A stretch of 64,000 bases of DNA from Muricea muricata (lineage: Eukaryota > Cnidaria > Anthozoa > Malacalcyonacea > Plexauridae). Every line of letters starts with the position of its first letter. Within the stretch, counting starts at the first letter, position 1. The stretch covers positions 5,015,728 through 5,079,727 of the forward strand of contig OY979717.1 of the NCBI GenBank assembly GCA_963855995.1. Direction: 5' to 3'. The notes below the pieces were generated by a model that saw only the letters and a list, made by a program, of their open reading frames with translations, did no database searches and was not told the origin of the DNA. The position numbers and the translations under genes were made by a program. Shown here one piece after another: positions 55,138 through 64,000 of the stretch.

Positions 55138-55254
55138 TTTTGTTTCATTAGGCTGGGTTAAGGGGGTTAACTGTGTGGGATTTATCTCAACAGAACCTGA
55201 CGTTGAACTATATGGTAACGTTGGTACGTAGTGATACTCATTTATATGACCTAA

Positions 55255-55638
55255 CTAGTAGACATCTTTTACCTGTTGTGTAGATGATAGGCCTACAGGT
55301 TGTATAATGCTGTATTCACTAAACCCATCATGTGTCTCAGCAATGATAATTTTTAAGTTAAGCTGGTCAGCTACAGCTTGTATTATCCTGGCATCACCCC
55401 AGTTCCATTGAATAGACATTTTATTACGATACTCTAACCATGAGATTTCAGTGTTACTTTCAATGAATCTCTCAGGATTCTTTCTCATATATGCAACACC
55501 AGCTGCTCTAACTTGAAAGTGTTGCTCTGGATTACCGTACAATTGATCATGATGTGACATAGCTCGAAAGAAACAGTCACCATCACCACCAACATCAAAT
55601 GGTCTTAACTGAAAGCGTCCTAACCTTTCCTCTAACAC
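55255..55638 (-). pseudogene. OTU cysteine protease domain of Helitron
   Basis: DVGGDGDCFFRAMSHH at residues 14-29 is the OTU nucleophile motif (Asp and Cys). VRAAGVAYMRKNPERF and WGDARIIQAVADQLNLKI follow, the conserved middle. The catalytic His region is not clear before the stop at 55255. OTU domains are common passengers of animal Helitrons. Confidence 0.75.
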
Positions 55639-55959
55639 TACACTTGGTGACAGCGTAATAGGATTTCTGTTTTGAACTGGGCCAGGGTTTAATTCAACAT
55701 CTCCAGAATTACGACACAGGTTTTACGTCAAATCTTACATTCACCCACCATTCAATGTTGTTTATGTTAGCTTTAATAGCCAAAAATGCAGTAGAAGAAT
55801 ACGAAAATCAACTCAACATTCAATGGGGGGACTGGGGGGGGGGGGGGAGAAGAAATTGTTATATATAGCACGAACGTGTAATGTAGGGGAAAAATAGGCG
55901 CATGCATTTTGACGTTCCACGAACTTTTGGCTAAGATTGTAGGTCTCCTCAAGTACGCG

Positions 55960-56100
55960 AAATTAAATCTTAATCCTAGCCCTAAATCTGATCAAATCTT
56001 TAAATCTCCAATCCATCAAAGTTAAAACATGACAAATATAACGTTGGTTACGGTTAGGGCTAGGGCTTGGAAGAAGATTTATATTCGCAAACTGAGAAGG
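55960..56100. repeat. Repeat related to the 24-kb MITE
   Basis: Shares CCATCAAAGTTAAAACATGAC with the minus strand of 24017-24161 and the CCCTAA/TTAGGG-like runs. The short TTAGGG is part of this repeat, not telomere. Confidence 0.6.
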
Positions 56101-56475
56101 CTACAACGATCGCGTAATTGACACATTTTCGCTATGCCGACAATAGGTCGAAAATGTGGACATTTAAGGTTACAATTCTGTGACACGCACAAAGCACGAA
56201 ATATGTTTATACAAACACTTTTCAGTAATAACACGTGGTTAGCCACGCATGCGCGGCTACCCACAAAAACCGTCGAAGCACAGGGTATTTCACTGGCACA
56301 CAAACTGACAAACAGATGTTTAACTCACACAAAACGCCACATATTCATAGCTATAATCACCCATGCCACCGCGGACTTCTTATGCATGTGAAAAATGTAA
56401 ACTAATTATTACACTGATAAAAAATAACACTGCGTGTACACCAAAGGCGGGCATACATATGTAAGTCACTAATTG

Positions 56476-56650
56476 TTATGTCATGTCGTATTGCACACTT
56501 GGTTGTGGAGTTCAAAGTATTTGTTGTTGTGAAATGGATGTTTTTACATTTGCGAGATGTACTTGACCTCCTAGTTAAGAATATATATATAAATAGTGAA
56601 TGTGCACAGTAAAGCATTTGCTCTTGTAATCAAGTTCTGAGTGTCTCGTG
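56476..56650 (+). mobile_element. Possible solo LTR fragment
   Basis: TGTTATGTC start, TATATATAAATAG TATA-like box (56583), then a TTGCTCTTGTAATCAAG segment, the layout of a gypsy-type LTR. No partner LTR or target duplication was found. Confidence 0.25.
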
Positions 56651-57187
56651 GAACTGGCTGCATGACGTCATAGATCTCAAACTATCTGCAGATATGTGCC
56701 AGTGAGAATGTATTGATGAAAAACAATTGATAGCACTCTTTGTTTCTCTTCTCGTGCCAATGACACTGAAAGGGCACTCATCAGATTAATTAAGGCTAAT
56801 ATTAAAAATTTTTGGTTATCTATCAATATCGTATTACCAGTACCGCATTACTAGAAATTGGAAAAAATAGTGACAAGTAGGGGTAAAATTTTTTGGATGA
56901 ACAACTACATTTAGCATTAATTTAAAGAATGCAAGAGGAAACACATAAAATACTAGTTCTTTCCTATACCCTTCAGTCAGCCATGATCAAGTATATACCT
57001 CCATGCACGGTTCAAGGTCCTGTTCAGGATGCTATATAAATTTGCTAAAATAATAATACGCCTTAATGGCGATACAGCTATTTTTCTTGGTGCAGGTATA
57101 ATATGAATAGTTGTATAGACAACTTTAACATTTTTATGGCATGCATTGTTTCAGTAACAGTAGCACCAGTAACATGCAACGTTATTA

Positions 57188-57528
57188 GTGTTTCTCAGAA
57201 AAAAACGTTATTGTGACAAAATAAGGAATAAAATCACTTTTGTTTGAAATATATAGTTGAAAGAATTGATGAAACAAGAAGTTGGTAATGTTGCCTAGCC
57301 TCCCTGTAGATATTGGCAGCATGATTTAGATTTTATTAGAGGTTTTTATTCATCGTGGTTTAAATCAAAATGCAATATTTCTGTGATGCGTTGATCAATA
57401 TTCTTCAAGTGAACAGCAATGCTAGTCAAAATAGGAAAATATCAATAATATTCGACTTTGAAAAAATCTTTATGAAGATTGCTCTATTTAGATTTTGGTT
57501 AGAGTGACATTTTTTCTGAGACACACTG
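57188..57528. mobile_element. Mariner-type MITE
   Basis: GTGTTTCTCAGAAAAAA at the left (57190) and TTTTTTCTGAGACACAC at the right (57507-57523) are inverted ends related to the CCGGGTGTCTCAAAAA tip at 1799. Non-coding. Confidence 0.5.
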
Positions 57529-59739
57529 TTTAGGGCCAGAAAACCATGATTCAAAACGCGAAAACGAGGTTTATACGCGATTGTCAATACAAATGCATAA
57601 ATATCAATACGGAAAATGTTTTAGTATTTTTTACAATATGACATAAAGAAGGTAAAGGACAACATCAAAATATTTCAAACAGAAAAGCAGCGAGAAATAA
57701 TCTGTTGAAGCGTGGATGTAAAATAGCAATCTGGAAATAATTTGTGTATTCTCAAGTTTTTAAAGATCAAACACTTGCATAATTTCGAACATTACCTTGT
57801 AACAATGTGCTAAAACCTGGACAAATACGGATAATTATCTAAATTTACATTTACAAACTTTTGTCTCTTACAGACCTTTCCAATAATTTATTGAAATATA
57901 TGTTAGACTGATAAGCCTTTAAGCTAAGCAAACCTCGATTGATCATTGATAAGCCGATTTTCGCTAAATTTAGACACATTCTAAAATATACCGCTGATTT
58001 TGAACATTAATATTTTGGCAAATTTTTAAGCAAAATAAAACTTTGATATATCAAAATTTAAGTTCTAAGCCTCAGTTTCCTCTATCTAATGCAAGTTATT
58101 GTAGAGTTCAACTAGTTTGGACGTTATTACGAATCAAACCGGAGTACTTTTTTTGGAACAGTATGTGTATTGGTGCAGTATGTGTATTAAAACTTTCTGA
58201 AACTGATTAGTTATTAGTATAGTTACAATACTTTTTCAATTAATCCCGAACTATAAATTTGTCCAAAACATCTGACATTCCTTGCTTCCGCGCTTAATCA
58301 ACCCTATTGGCTAAAGGACCGTCTAGAGCCAATTAAGGACCCTCGACACTTGACTGTTTGCCCAGCAACCGTGGAAATATACGCCATTAATTGTTCATAT
58401 ACTACCTTTTCTTGCATGAGAGTATCTTAGTAATAATGCCGTTTGCAATTTAAGAAAAAATAGTCGTACAAATTTCTGTAAATATTAAACCCCACAATGC
58501 ATTCGAGGTTGGGCATGGATATTAAGTGCTGCAAATTTGAAGAATCTACAGCTAGGTCAAAACAATTGTTAGAGATTGTTATATCAAAGTATTTAAAGTA
58601 GCACTGCCATGACAAAATCGTTCGTCTTCTTCTAAATGCGATCAGAGATCATTTGAACTGAATAAACCATAAAGACGCTTTCAGTTTCTCGGTACCTAAA
58701 CCTTGTTTTTTCCACTCTAGCTAGATTAATTGGTTTAAAAATTTTAGCTAATTCGTGAAATCATCTAACATAATGACGCATTCGGCATGGCATTCGCAAT
58801 TTTTTTGTGACACAAGTCGTTAGCGAAACTGCAAGGTGTAACATGCCTCGCAATCATAAAATCACGCAACATTTTTGTTGCAAAAAGCCTGGCACGAAGT
58901 ACAATCATGCAGGCTCTACTTTTCGCGAAAATTGACGCAGAGCTGCAGCGCATTTTAGCCATTGCACAATGTTTAACATTCCTCTCGTGACTCGTCTCGC
59001 AATATTCCTGTCGTGCATCTAATAAAAACTCACTACTTGAAAATACTACTTGCTTTTTTATACTCAATGTCAAAACGATTGCGAGCAGGCTACACAAAAA
59101 CGTTAGACAGTGTAACATCCCTGATCATACAACTCCAATTTTGAAAATAGATTTGTTGCGAGACAAGTTGCATAGTGTAGCAGCGCCCTTATTAGTTTAA
59201 AAGAGTATTTGTCGTTTTGTAAAACATCTAACTATAGCAATTTGTATGCGTGAATAAATATACATCACAAGTTTTTGGTTTCAAAAAAACTAACAACCAT
59301 GATCTAACTAATATAAAACATATTGTCTATTTTGTCGTAAATCAAGTGCATGCACATACTGAATCACTAATGACGTCAGTAATATAGCACTGACATTATG
59401 ATAAAGACCTATAGTCATCAATATCATGACAGCATGTATAATGTATAGCATGTAATGCACACCAAAAAATGAAAACCAAGCAATATTGATGATGAAAGTG
59501 TTGGATGTGGTGAACAATCGGCATTATATACATACAAGGCCGTAACTTACGCTTTTATTGGGGGTGGGGGTAAGGTGGTGTTAGTATTCATATATGGGTG
59601 ATCTTCCCAACGAATATCTTGTCGGGTAGAACACAAATATAGAAATTTTGAAATGTATTAAAATGTTATGAATCAAAAATTAAGCGGTGAGAAAGTATAG
59701 TAAGGTATACTTATACCACAGAGTGTATGAGAACCAAGG
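57529..59739. other. Intergenic stretch, no gene recognised
   Basis: AT-rich. The minus frame 58765-59118 is open for 117 codons but has no domain; 58822-59190 looks repeat-like, with CTCGCAAC/GTTGCGAG motifs. Nothing else stands out. Confidence 0.45.
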
Positions 59740-59960
59740 GAGCCGGGCTCCCCTTCTTTTGTTGTTAGAATGATTCAGGAAAGACGGCACGACGCCAAAG
59801 ACGACTTAAGAACGACGTGGAAATGGCGTGGGTACCTCCATACATGGGTATTCAAGCCATTTTTACCCCGTCATTGACACCGATATGGCTACATGGCGAT
59901 GCCCAATTCAACTCCTCGGCTCCCCCCCCCCCCTCCTTTGAAAGTTCTGGTTACGTCTCT
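59740..59960. repeat. Dispersed repeat, copy 2
   Basis: Counterpart of 12100-12300; see the shared TTCAAGCCATTTTTA and ATTGACACC blocks. Confidence 0.55.
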
Positions 59961-60491
59961 GCTTCCCCATTCAAATGTTTGAGAGCCTGATCATATATGC
60001 AGGTCTTTTCCAAGCAAGATCCTCTTCTGCTTGTGCATGTCTCATCCTTCGACTGCATTAAAAAAATTTAACTAGGTATCTTTATACAGTTTGCTTACCT
60101 CATTAATTCCTCCTACAATTAATTTCAATTCTCTTCTGTGTGAATAATGATCTAATACATTATTTAATACATTTAAGTTTTACATTATTTGGAAAGAAGA
60201 AAGAAACAGTTTAAAATAAATTAAATTCGATTTATGTACAGTATATTTCCAAAAAAATCGGCTTGAGAATTTTATTCTATTTCTCTATACTTTGTATGCA
60301 ACATGCCAAAAGTAATCAAGTGTGTTCTTTAGATAATATCAGTGCTTATATCAAATTAAGGGTCTAAACACTTACCACTTGCCACTTATTCATAATGTTC
60401 ATGTACTTAAAAGTGTCCTCTTTTCTAACAATTACACGGCAAAGTACCATGGAAACGGTTTCTTCATGTAAAGAATGCAAACGTGAAAAAG

Positions 60492-60499
60492 TATAAAAA
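60492..60499 (+). promoter_or_regulatory. TATA box of the small ORF
   Basis: TATAAAAA lies 73 bp upstream of the ATG at 60565, leaving a short 5' UTR. Confidence 0.5.
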
Positions 60500-60564
60500 G
60501 GAGAGTATTCACCCATATTTTATTGCAACTGAACTTTGAGTTGTTTGGAAAATTTTGAAGAAAA

Positions 60565-60789
60565 ATGAGGACGAACACATTGCTATCTTTCTTACTATTA
60601 GGATTGACGTGCACCTATGGCCGTGTCCGGTGTCCGTGTTTTCCAGATAACCTTGGGAATTTTAGGACGCTATTATTGATTTCCCTTGTGTACAAAACGT
60701 TGTGTTCAGTGTTCAGAGCTCTCAAGTGCTTGATATATCTTCTCAATGGAAACAAACACTACGAATTAAACGGTGGAATAAAATCGTAA
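60565..60789 (+). CDS. Small putative secreted peptide, 74 residues
   Basis: Not recognised as a known family. The start MRTNTLLSFLLLGLTCTYG is a good signal peptide (basic n-region, Leu-rich core, small residue before the cut). The mature part is about 55 residues with four Cys (RVRCPC, TLC, KC), a hydrophobic middle and a hydrophilic end. It has its own TATA box and an AATAAA overlapping the stop (60777-60782), giving a compact single-exon gene. The ATG context AAAAATGA is acceptable. No intron is needed. It could equally be a chance ORF, since 74 codons is not exceptional. Confidence 0.45.
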   Translation: MRTNTLLSFLLLGLTCTYGRVRCPCFPDNLGNFRTLLLISLVYKTLCSVFRALKCLIYLLNGNKHYELNGGIKS

Positions 60790-61029
60790 AAGCTATGCTT
60801 ATTAAGATCGAGATATCTAAACCTCCTTCACGGTTATGATTTTCTTTGTTTTAACTTGATGAAGTATCGTTGTTTAATAATTATTAATTATTTGAAAAAT
60901 TGTATATATACAGTTCTTACGTAAATGTTAAGTGTAGGTATACATATATTTATTGATAATTAAATAATAATTAGTAAACGAAAGGCTTCTATTTTTGCTT
61001 GCATCTGTACAACTTCGTTAATAGTCTAT
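60790..61029. other. AT-rich spacer
   Basis: No feature seen between the small ORF and the inverted-repeat element. Confidence 0.4.
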
Positions 61030-61339
61030 CCCGTCCGTATGGGGTCGAAAGTAATTAGTATGCTGACGTCATGCAAGATGACAGCGGAATAATTTATGCA
61101 AGAGGGCGGCGGAATCGTCTTTGCATGGCGGCTGCTCCAGCGTAAGATTCCAGTTTAGATAGAGACACGGTTGTATATACTATTGCTTTGAGGGAGCAGT
61201 GGTCTGGAAATTCCTAATATGATTAAGTAAACATGTAAAAGAGACCAAAAACACTGTTTCGACATATTTATTAAAATATAGCCTTCTCATTACAAACATT
61301 TACTTAGGGCATAGTTTATCTTTGGCTCTGTAGTGTTTG

Positions 61340-61870
61340 GATTCATTGTTCTGGAAAACGTCCTTGATCTTCTAGAAGCCGTTTCAGCAGAAACTTTCTC
61401 TTATCTACAGCGGCCGCCATAGCTTCATCCAGATCAAACATATCGTTGTTCGCATAATCATCTCTGGTCGCCGTGTTCTTTTTGTAGGTGGGATCTTTTT
61501 TCATCCAACGTATATTATCCACGTAGACATCAGCCAACTCTTTTTGAAAAACAGGTTGAATTTGCGCAAAGGCTTCCTCTTTCGCCTCGCTTTAGTCGTA
61601 ACCCTCCATGAGAAGCGAACTTAAGATGTCATCGTACTGTGACCGGGCCTTGGACGCTGCATCGTCGATCAATGTAGTGCAGGGATTGGTTTCTTCTTCA
61701 AACTTGTTTTCAGTTGTGATACTACTTTGTTCCTCTTCAGAACTACTGCTTTCAGAACTGTTTTCATTACGTTCTTCTGTTGTAATGCTACTATCGTCTT
61801 CGGCATGGGTTGGTATAGAATTTTCGTTGTAGTCATCGCCTACGAGGCTTCCGCTGTACTGACTGTCCCT
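61340..61870 (-). pseudogene. Captured ORF with in-frame stop
   Basis: The minus strand is continuous from the acidic, Ser-rich part (SSESSSSEEEQSS) through ARSQYDDILSSLLMEGYD, a TAA at 61590-61592, then SEAKEEAFAQIQPVFQ and the frame ending RKFLLKRLLEDQGRFPEQ. Reading both sides of the stop in the same frame shows one disabled gene. The family is not identified; I recall similar multicopy hypothetical proteins in cnidarians but cannot verify it. No domain of known function. Confidence 0.55.
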
Positions 61871-61937
61871 GTCTTACGAATGTCAGTACAAAATAAGCGA
61901 ATTCTCGGTTATGTACGACTATTTATACACAAAAACA

Positions 61938-62200
61938 AGACACAAGCTTGACAGAAGCTTGGCAGAAGCTTGGCAGAAGCTTTACAGAAGCTTGGCAGAA
62001 GCTTGACACAAGCTTGACAGAAGCTTGCCAGAAGCTTGCCAGAAGCTTGCCAGAAGCTTGACACAAGCTTGACAGAAGCTTGACAGAAGCTTGGCAGAAG
62101 CTTGACAGAAGCTTGGCAGAAGCTTGACAGAAGCTTGCCAGAAGCTTGACAGAAGCTTGGCAGAAGCTTGACAGAAGCTTGACAGAAACTTCACAGAAGC
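61938..62200. repeat. 11-bp tandem array (ACAGAAGCTTG), ~24 copies
   Basis: Units alternate TTGACAGAAGC, TTGGCAGAAGC and TTGCCAGAAGC with a HindIII site in each. Since 33 bp equals 11 codons, all frames stay open on the minus strand, producing false repeat ORFs. Confidence 0.95.
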
Positions 62201-62748
62201 CATGTTGTTCGAAAATTGATAAATTGTATAAACTGCAAAAGAGAGCTGCGCGTGTGATAACAGGGGACACATACGATGTTCATTCCAGGCAAACGCTAGA
62301 CAGTCTCAATTAGCTTCTATTAGAAAAACTTCTAAAAAAACGAGAAGTGATTATGACATTCAAAGCACTAACTGGTCGATCACCTCGATATCTTAAAAAA
62401 TTGTTTTCAGCAACTCAAAGTGACAATTACAATTTAAAAAGCAAGCAAACTAAATTGAAGCCGTCCCCAAACCTAAGACAGATTTTCTTAAAAGACGTTT
62501 CTCGTATAGGGCTGCAAAATCCTGGAACGAACTTCTAAGTGAAACCACTAAAAACTATAATAACATCTCAACCTCGTCGTTTAAACGGCAATTATTCAAT
62601 TCACTTGGTGTTAACCCTTTGTAAAAGTTACTTTCTCTTGTTATTTTATTAATAGCTTAGTTGTAAATACACGGTCCTTTGAAAACCAGCACTGTAAATA
62701 TTATTAGCTGAACAGGCTACCGTGTATAAATATCTTTATTAAAGATTA
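62201..62748 (+). mobile_element. LINE 3' end inserted in the 11-bp array
   Basis: Reads KLQKRAARVITGDTYDVHSR, then LLLEKLLKKREVIMTFKAL and YNLKSKQTKLK, the C-terminus after RT in jockey/CR1-type LINEs, with a stop and a frameshift. A 3' UTR follows, ending TTTATTAAAGATTAAA. The array resumes right after it, so this is a 5'-truncated insertion. Confidence 0.8.
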
Positions 62749-62831
62749 AAGAAGCTTTAGAGAAGCTTTGGAGAAGCTTGACAGAAGCTTCACAAAAACA
62801 TTACAGAAACTTGACAGAAGCTTTAGAGAAT
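62749..62831. repeat. 11-bp array, second part
   Basis: Continuation of the array (GAAGCTTTAGA / GAAGCTTGACA units) after the LINE insertion, more diverged than the first part. Confidence 0.85.
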
Positions 62832-63177
62832 TTCAGACCACTGCTCCCTCAAAGCAATAGTATATAGAACCGTATCTCTATCTAAACTGGAAACATACGC
62901 CGGAGCAGCCATGCAAAGACGATTCTGCCGCCCTCTTGCATAAATTATTCCACCGCCATCTTGTATCACATCAGCATACTAATTACTTCCGACCTCATAC
63001 GGACGGGCTAGGGTACTTTCGTTGACAGAATACATAGATGTGCAACTCGGTGTACTTCGCCTATGATTTCGCTATACATACGTACGCATTTCTGGCAAGT
63101 ACATTAGTTTAAATTTCAATTATCCAGTAGATCATTTATATAGCAGATCATCAGTAGATCACTATCTAGTTAACAAC

Positions 63178-63290
63178 TAACCTTGTTCCCAGGTCCTCTT
63201 TGTGGTGAAACCTGTGTTGGACAGAAGCCCTGCCAAAGGATTGTTGTCATATGGCCAAATTTTCCAATATAGTTGGAAAATACACGCGCG
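63178..63290. repeat. Dispersed repeat, copy 2 of 7726-7850
   Basis: Starts AACCTTGTTCCCAGGTCCTC and closes with CCAATATAGTTGG. Confidence 0.6.
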
Positions 63291-63353
63291 AAATTAGTAT
63301 TGCATGTACAGCCTCGTCCCCGGAGCTTTGATGTTCTGCGGCAGTGCGCGCGC

Positions 63354-63966
63354 GAAGCGCCTGGCAGAAACCGTATCAAAAACCGGAGCGCATCGCGAAA
63401 AGTGGAGCGGACGTATTATTTTCAAATTGCTCGCTTGAAGACTATCTCATTTTTGTTAGAAATGGAAAATATCTAGGGTTCTTTGAAAACAATAACTACA
63501 GAAGGCAAATTCATATGTAATTTTTTTTTGAATATTCAAATAGGTTTGTAAACATGATATATTTACGAGCAGCTGATCCAGGCATAGCATGTAAAGATGC
63601 CTTATGGTCTTTATTTTCCTCGATCATTGTCCATAATTGGGACGATGTTTTGCATTTTTTTGTTCACTCAAAGAAATAATGAAAATATTGGGGGTTTTCA
63701 ACTTTTGGAGACATTTAATTGACTTTAGTGGCAGCTCTGGGGATGAGGTCGAAGGTCGATGCCGCGATGTCATTGTACCCGACAAACGCCATCTTTTCAA
63801 CACAACTAACGTTGATAACATCCTTTTCTCGTTTCCAAAGGCCTGAAGGACTGGCCTTTCTAAGCCAGTAATCACCATTGCAAACTCTAAGCGCATATCT
63901 TCGTGAAGGCTCGTACTGGAATATTTGTAAATCCGACATCTTGAATACGGTTTCTGCCAGGCGCGT
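63354..63966. mobile_element. Inverted-repeat element at the right edge
   Basis: GCGCCTGGCAGAAACCGTAT (63357-63376) is inverted at 63945-63964. The interior has overlapping minus-strand open frames (63624-63939) with no recognised family. Its outer tips may lie beyond the window. Confidence 0.5.
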
Positions 63967-64000
63967 CCCCGATCAGCTCATTATCTCCCACTTGTGTATA

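Larger units (their letters stand above)
52633..55638 (-). mobile_element. Helitron relic with OTU N-terminus, helicase lost
   Basis: In minus-strand order: an OTU protease domain, a basic region, a Cys-rich segment, a conserved pre-Rep block, Helitron-like N-terminal and Rep domains. Frameshifts separate most blocks, and the Pif1-like helicase expected next is absent, replaced by (TA)n. The terminal TC and CTRR ends were not located. Confidence 0.8.
61030..63007. mobile_element. Composite element with ~182-bp inverted repeats
   Basis: 61030-61212 and 62826-63007 are inverted copies beginning CCCGTCCGTATG and including TAATTAGTATGCTGA and GAGGGAGCAGTGGTCTG. The interior holds a captured ORF, an 11-bp tandem array and a LINE tail. 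Long terminal inverted repeats with captured host-like sequence resemble Mutator-type elements, but no target duplication could be fixed. Confidence 0.8.

Noticed and set aside
58765..59118. 117-codon minus-strand ORF with a hydrophobic start
   Set aside because: No family resemblance; overlaps repeat-like sequence and has no promoter or splice context.
61923..62272. Two overlapping minus-strand ORFs of about 100 codons with repeated LLSSFCQAS
   Set aside because: Translation of the 11-bp tandem array; every frame is open because 33 bp is 11 codons.

Overview
The window is AT-rich metazoan DNA with introns, (TA)n tracts and many interleaved transposons. The protein matches (uroporphyrinogen decarboxylase, nardilysin, a replication-type histone H2A) and the repeat types (TTAA-flanked Kolobok-like, BEL/Pao, Helitron with an OTU domain, Polinton-like polymerase, hammerhead-bearing retroelements) fit a cnidarian, probably an anthozoan. 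The species is inference; no taxonomic search was run.

Layout. 1-1942: 3' end of a UROD gene on the + strand, running off the left edge, with an unusual C-terminal extension into a transposon end. 1797-3790: a four-level nest of DNA transposons. 4328-5902: small MITEs and hairpins. 6423-49963: one + strand gene for the M16 metallopeptidase nardilysin. I traced 40 exons (about 3.15 kb of coding sequence) by splice sites, phase and family similarity. Its introns hold nearly everything else: a Polinton-like relic (7941-10413), an antisense intronless H2A (17002-17376), a 9.9-kb inverted-repeat pair (18063/27930) enclosing a broken hAT transposon (20487-24439) and several MITEs, a LINE RT fragment (30590-31492), a TTAA-flanked element carrying a P2X7-like ORF and a THAP relic (34687-38041), (TA)n tracts with a hammerhead ribozyme motif (39285-39979), and a broken BEL/Pao retrotransposon (41053-46423). 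50691-52237: a 68-bp MITE and a 190-bp palindrome with a second hammerhead motif. 52633-55638: a degraded Helitron with an OTU N-terminus. 56100-60400 is mostly featureless. 60492-60789: a small TATA-driven ORF for a possible secreted peptide. 61030-63007: a terminal-inverted-repeat element holding a captured ORF, an 11-bp tandem array and a LINE tail inserted into that array.

The host genes are housekeeping: heme synthesis (UROD), a peptidase (nardilysin) and chromatin (H2A). Nothing indicates a shared pathway. The most notable content is the mobile DNA: two hammerhead motifs beside (TA)n tracts, the P2X7/THAP element ending 30 bp before a nardilysin exon, the BEL/Pao copy ending about 40 bp before another exon, and a MITE family with 9-10-bp target duplications that includes a 68-bp minimal member. 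One nardilysin exon (about 17 residues, between 16448 and 29213) and its 5' exon(s) were not located.
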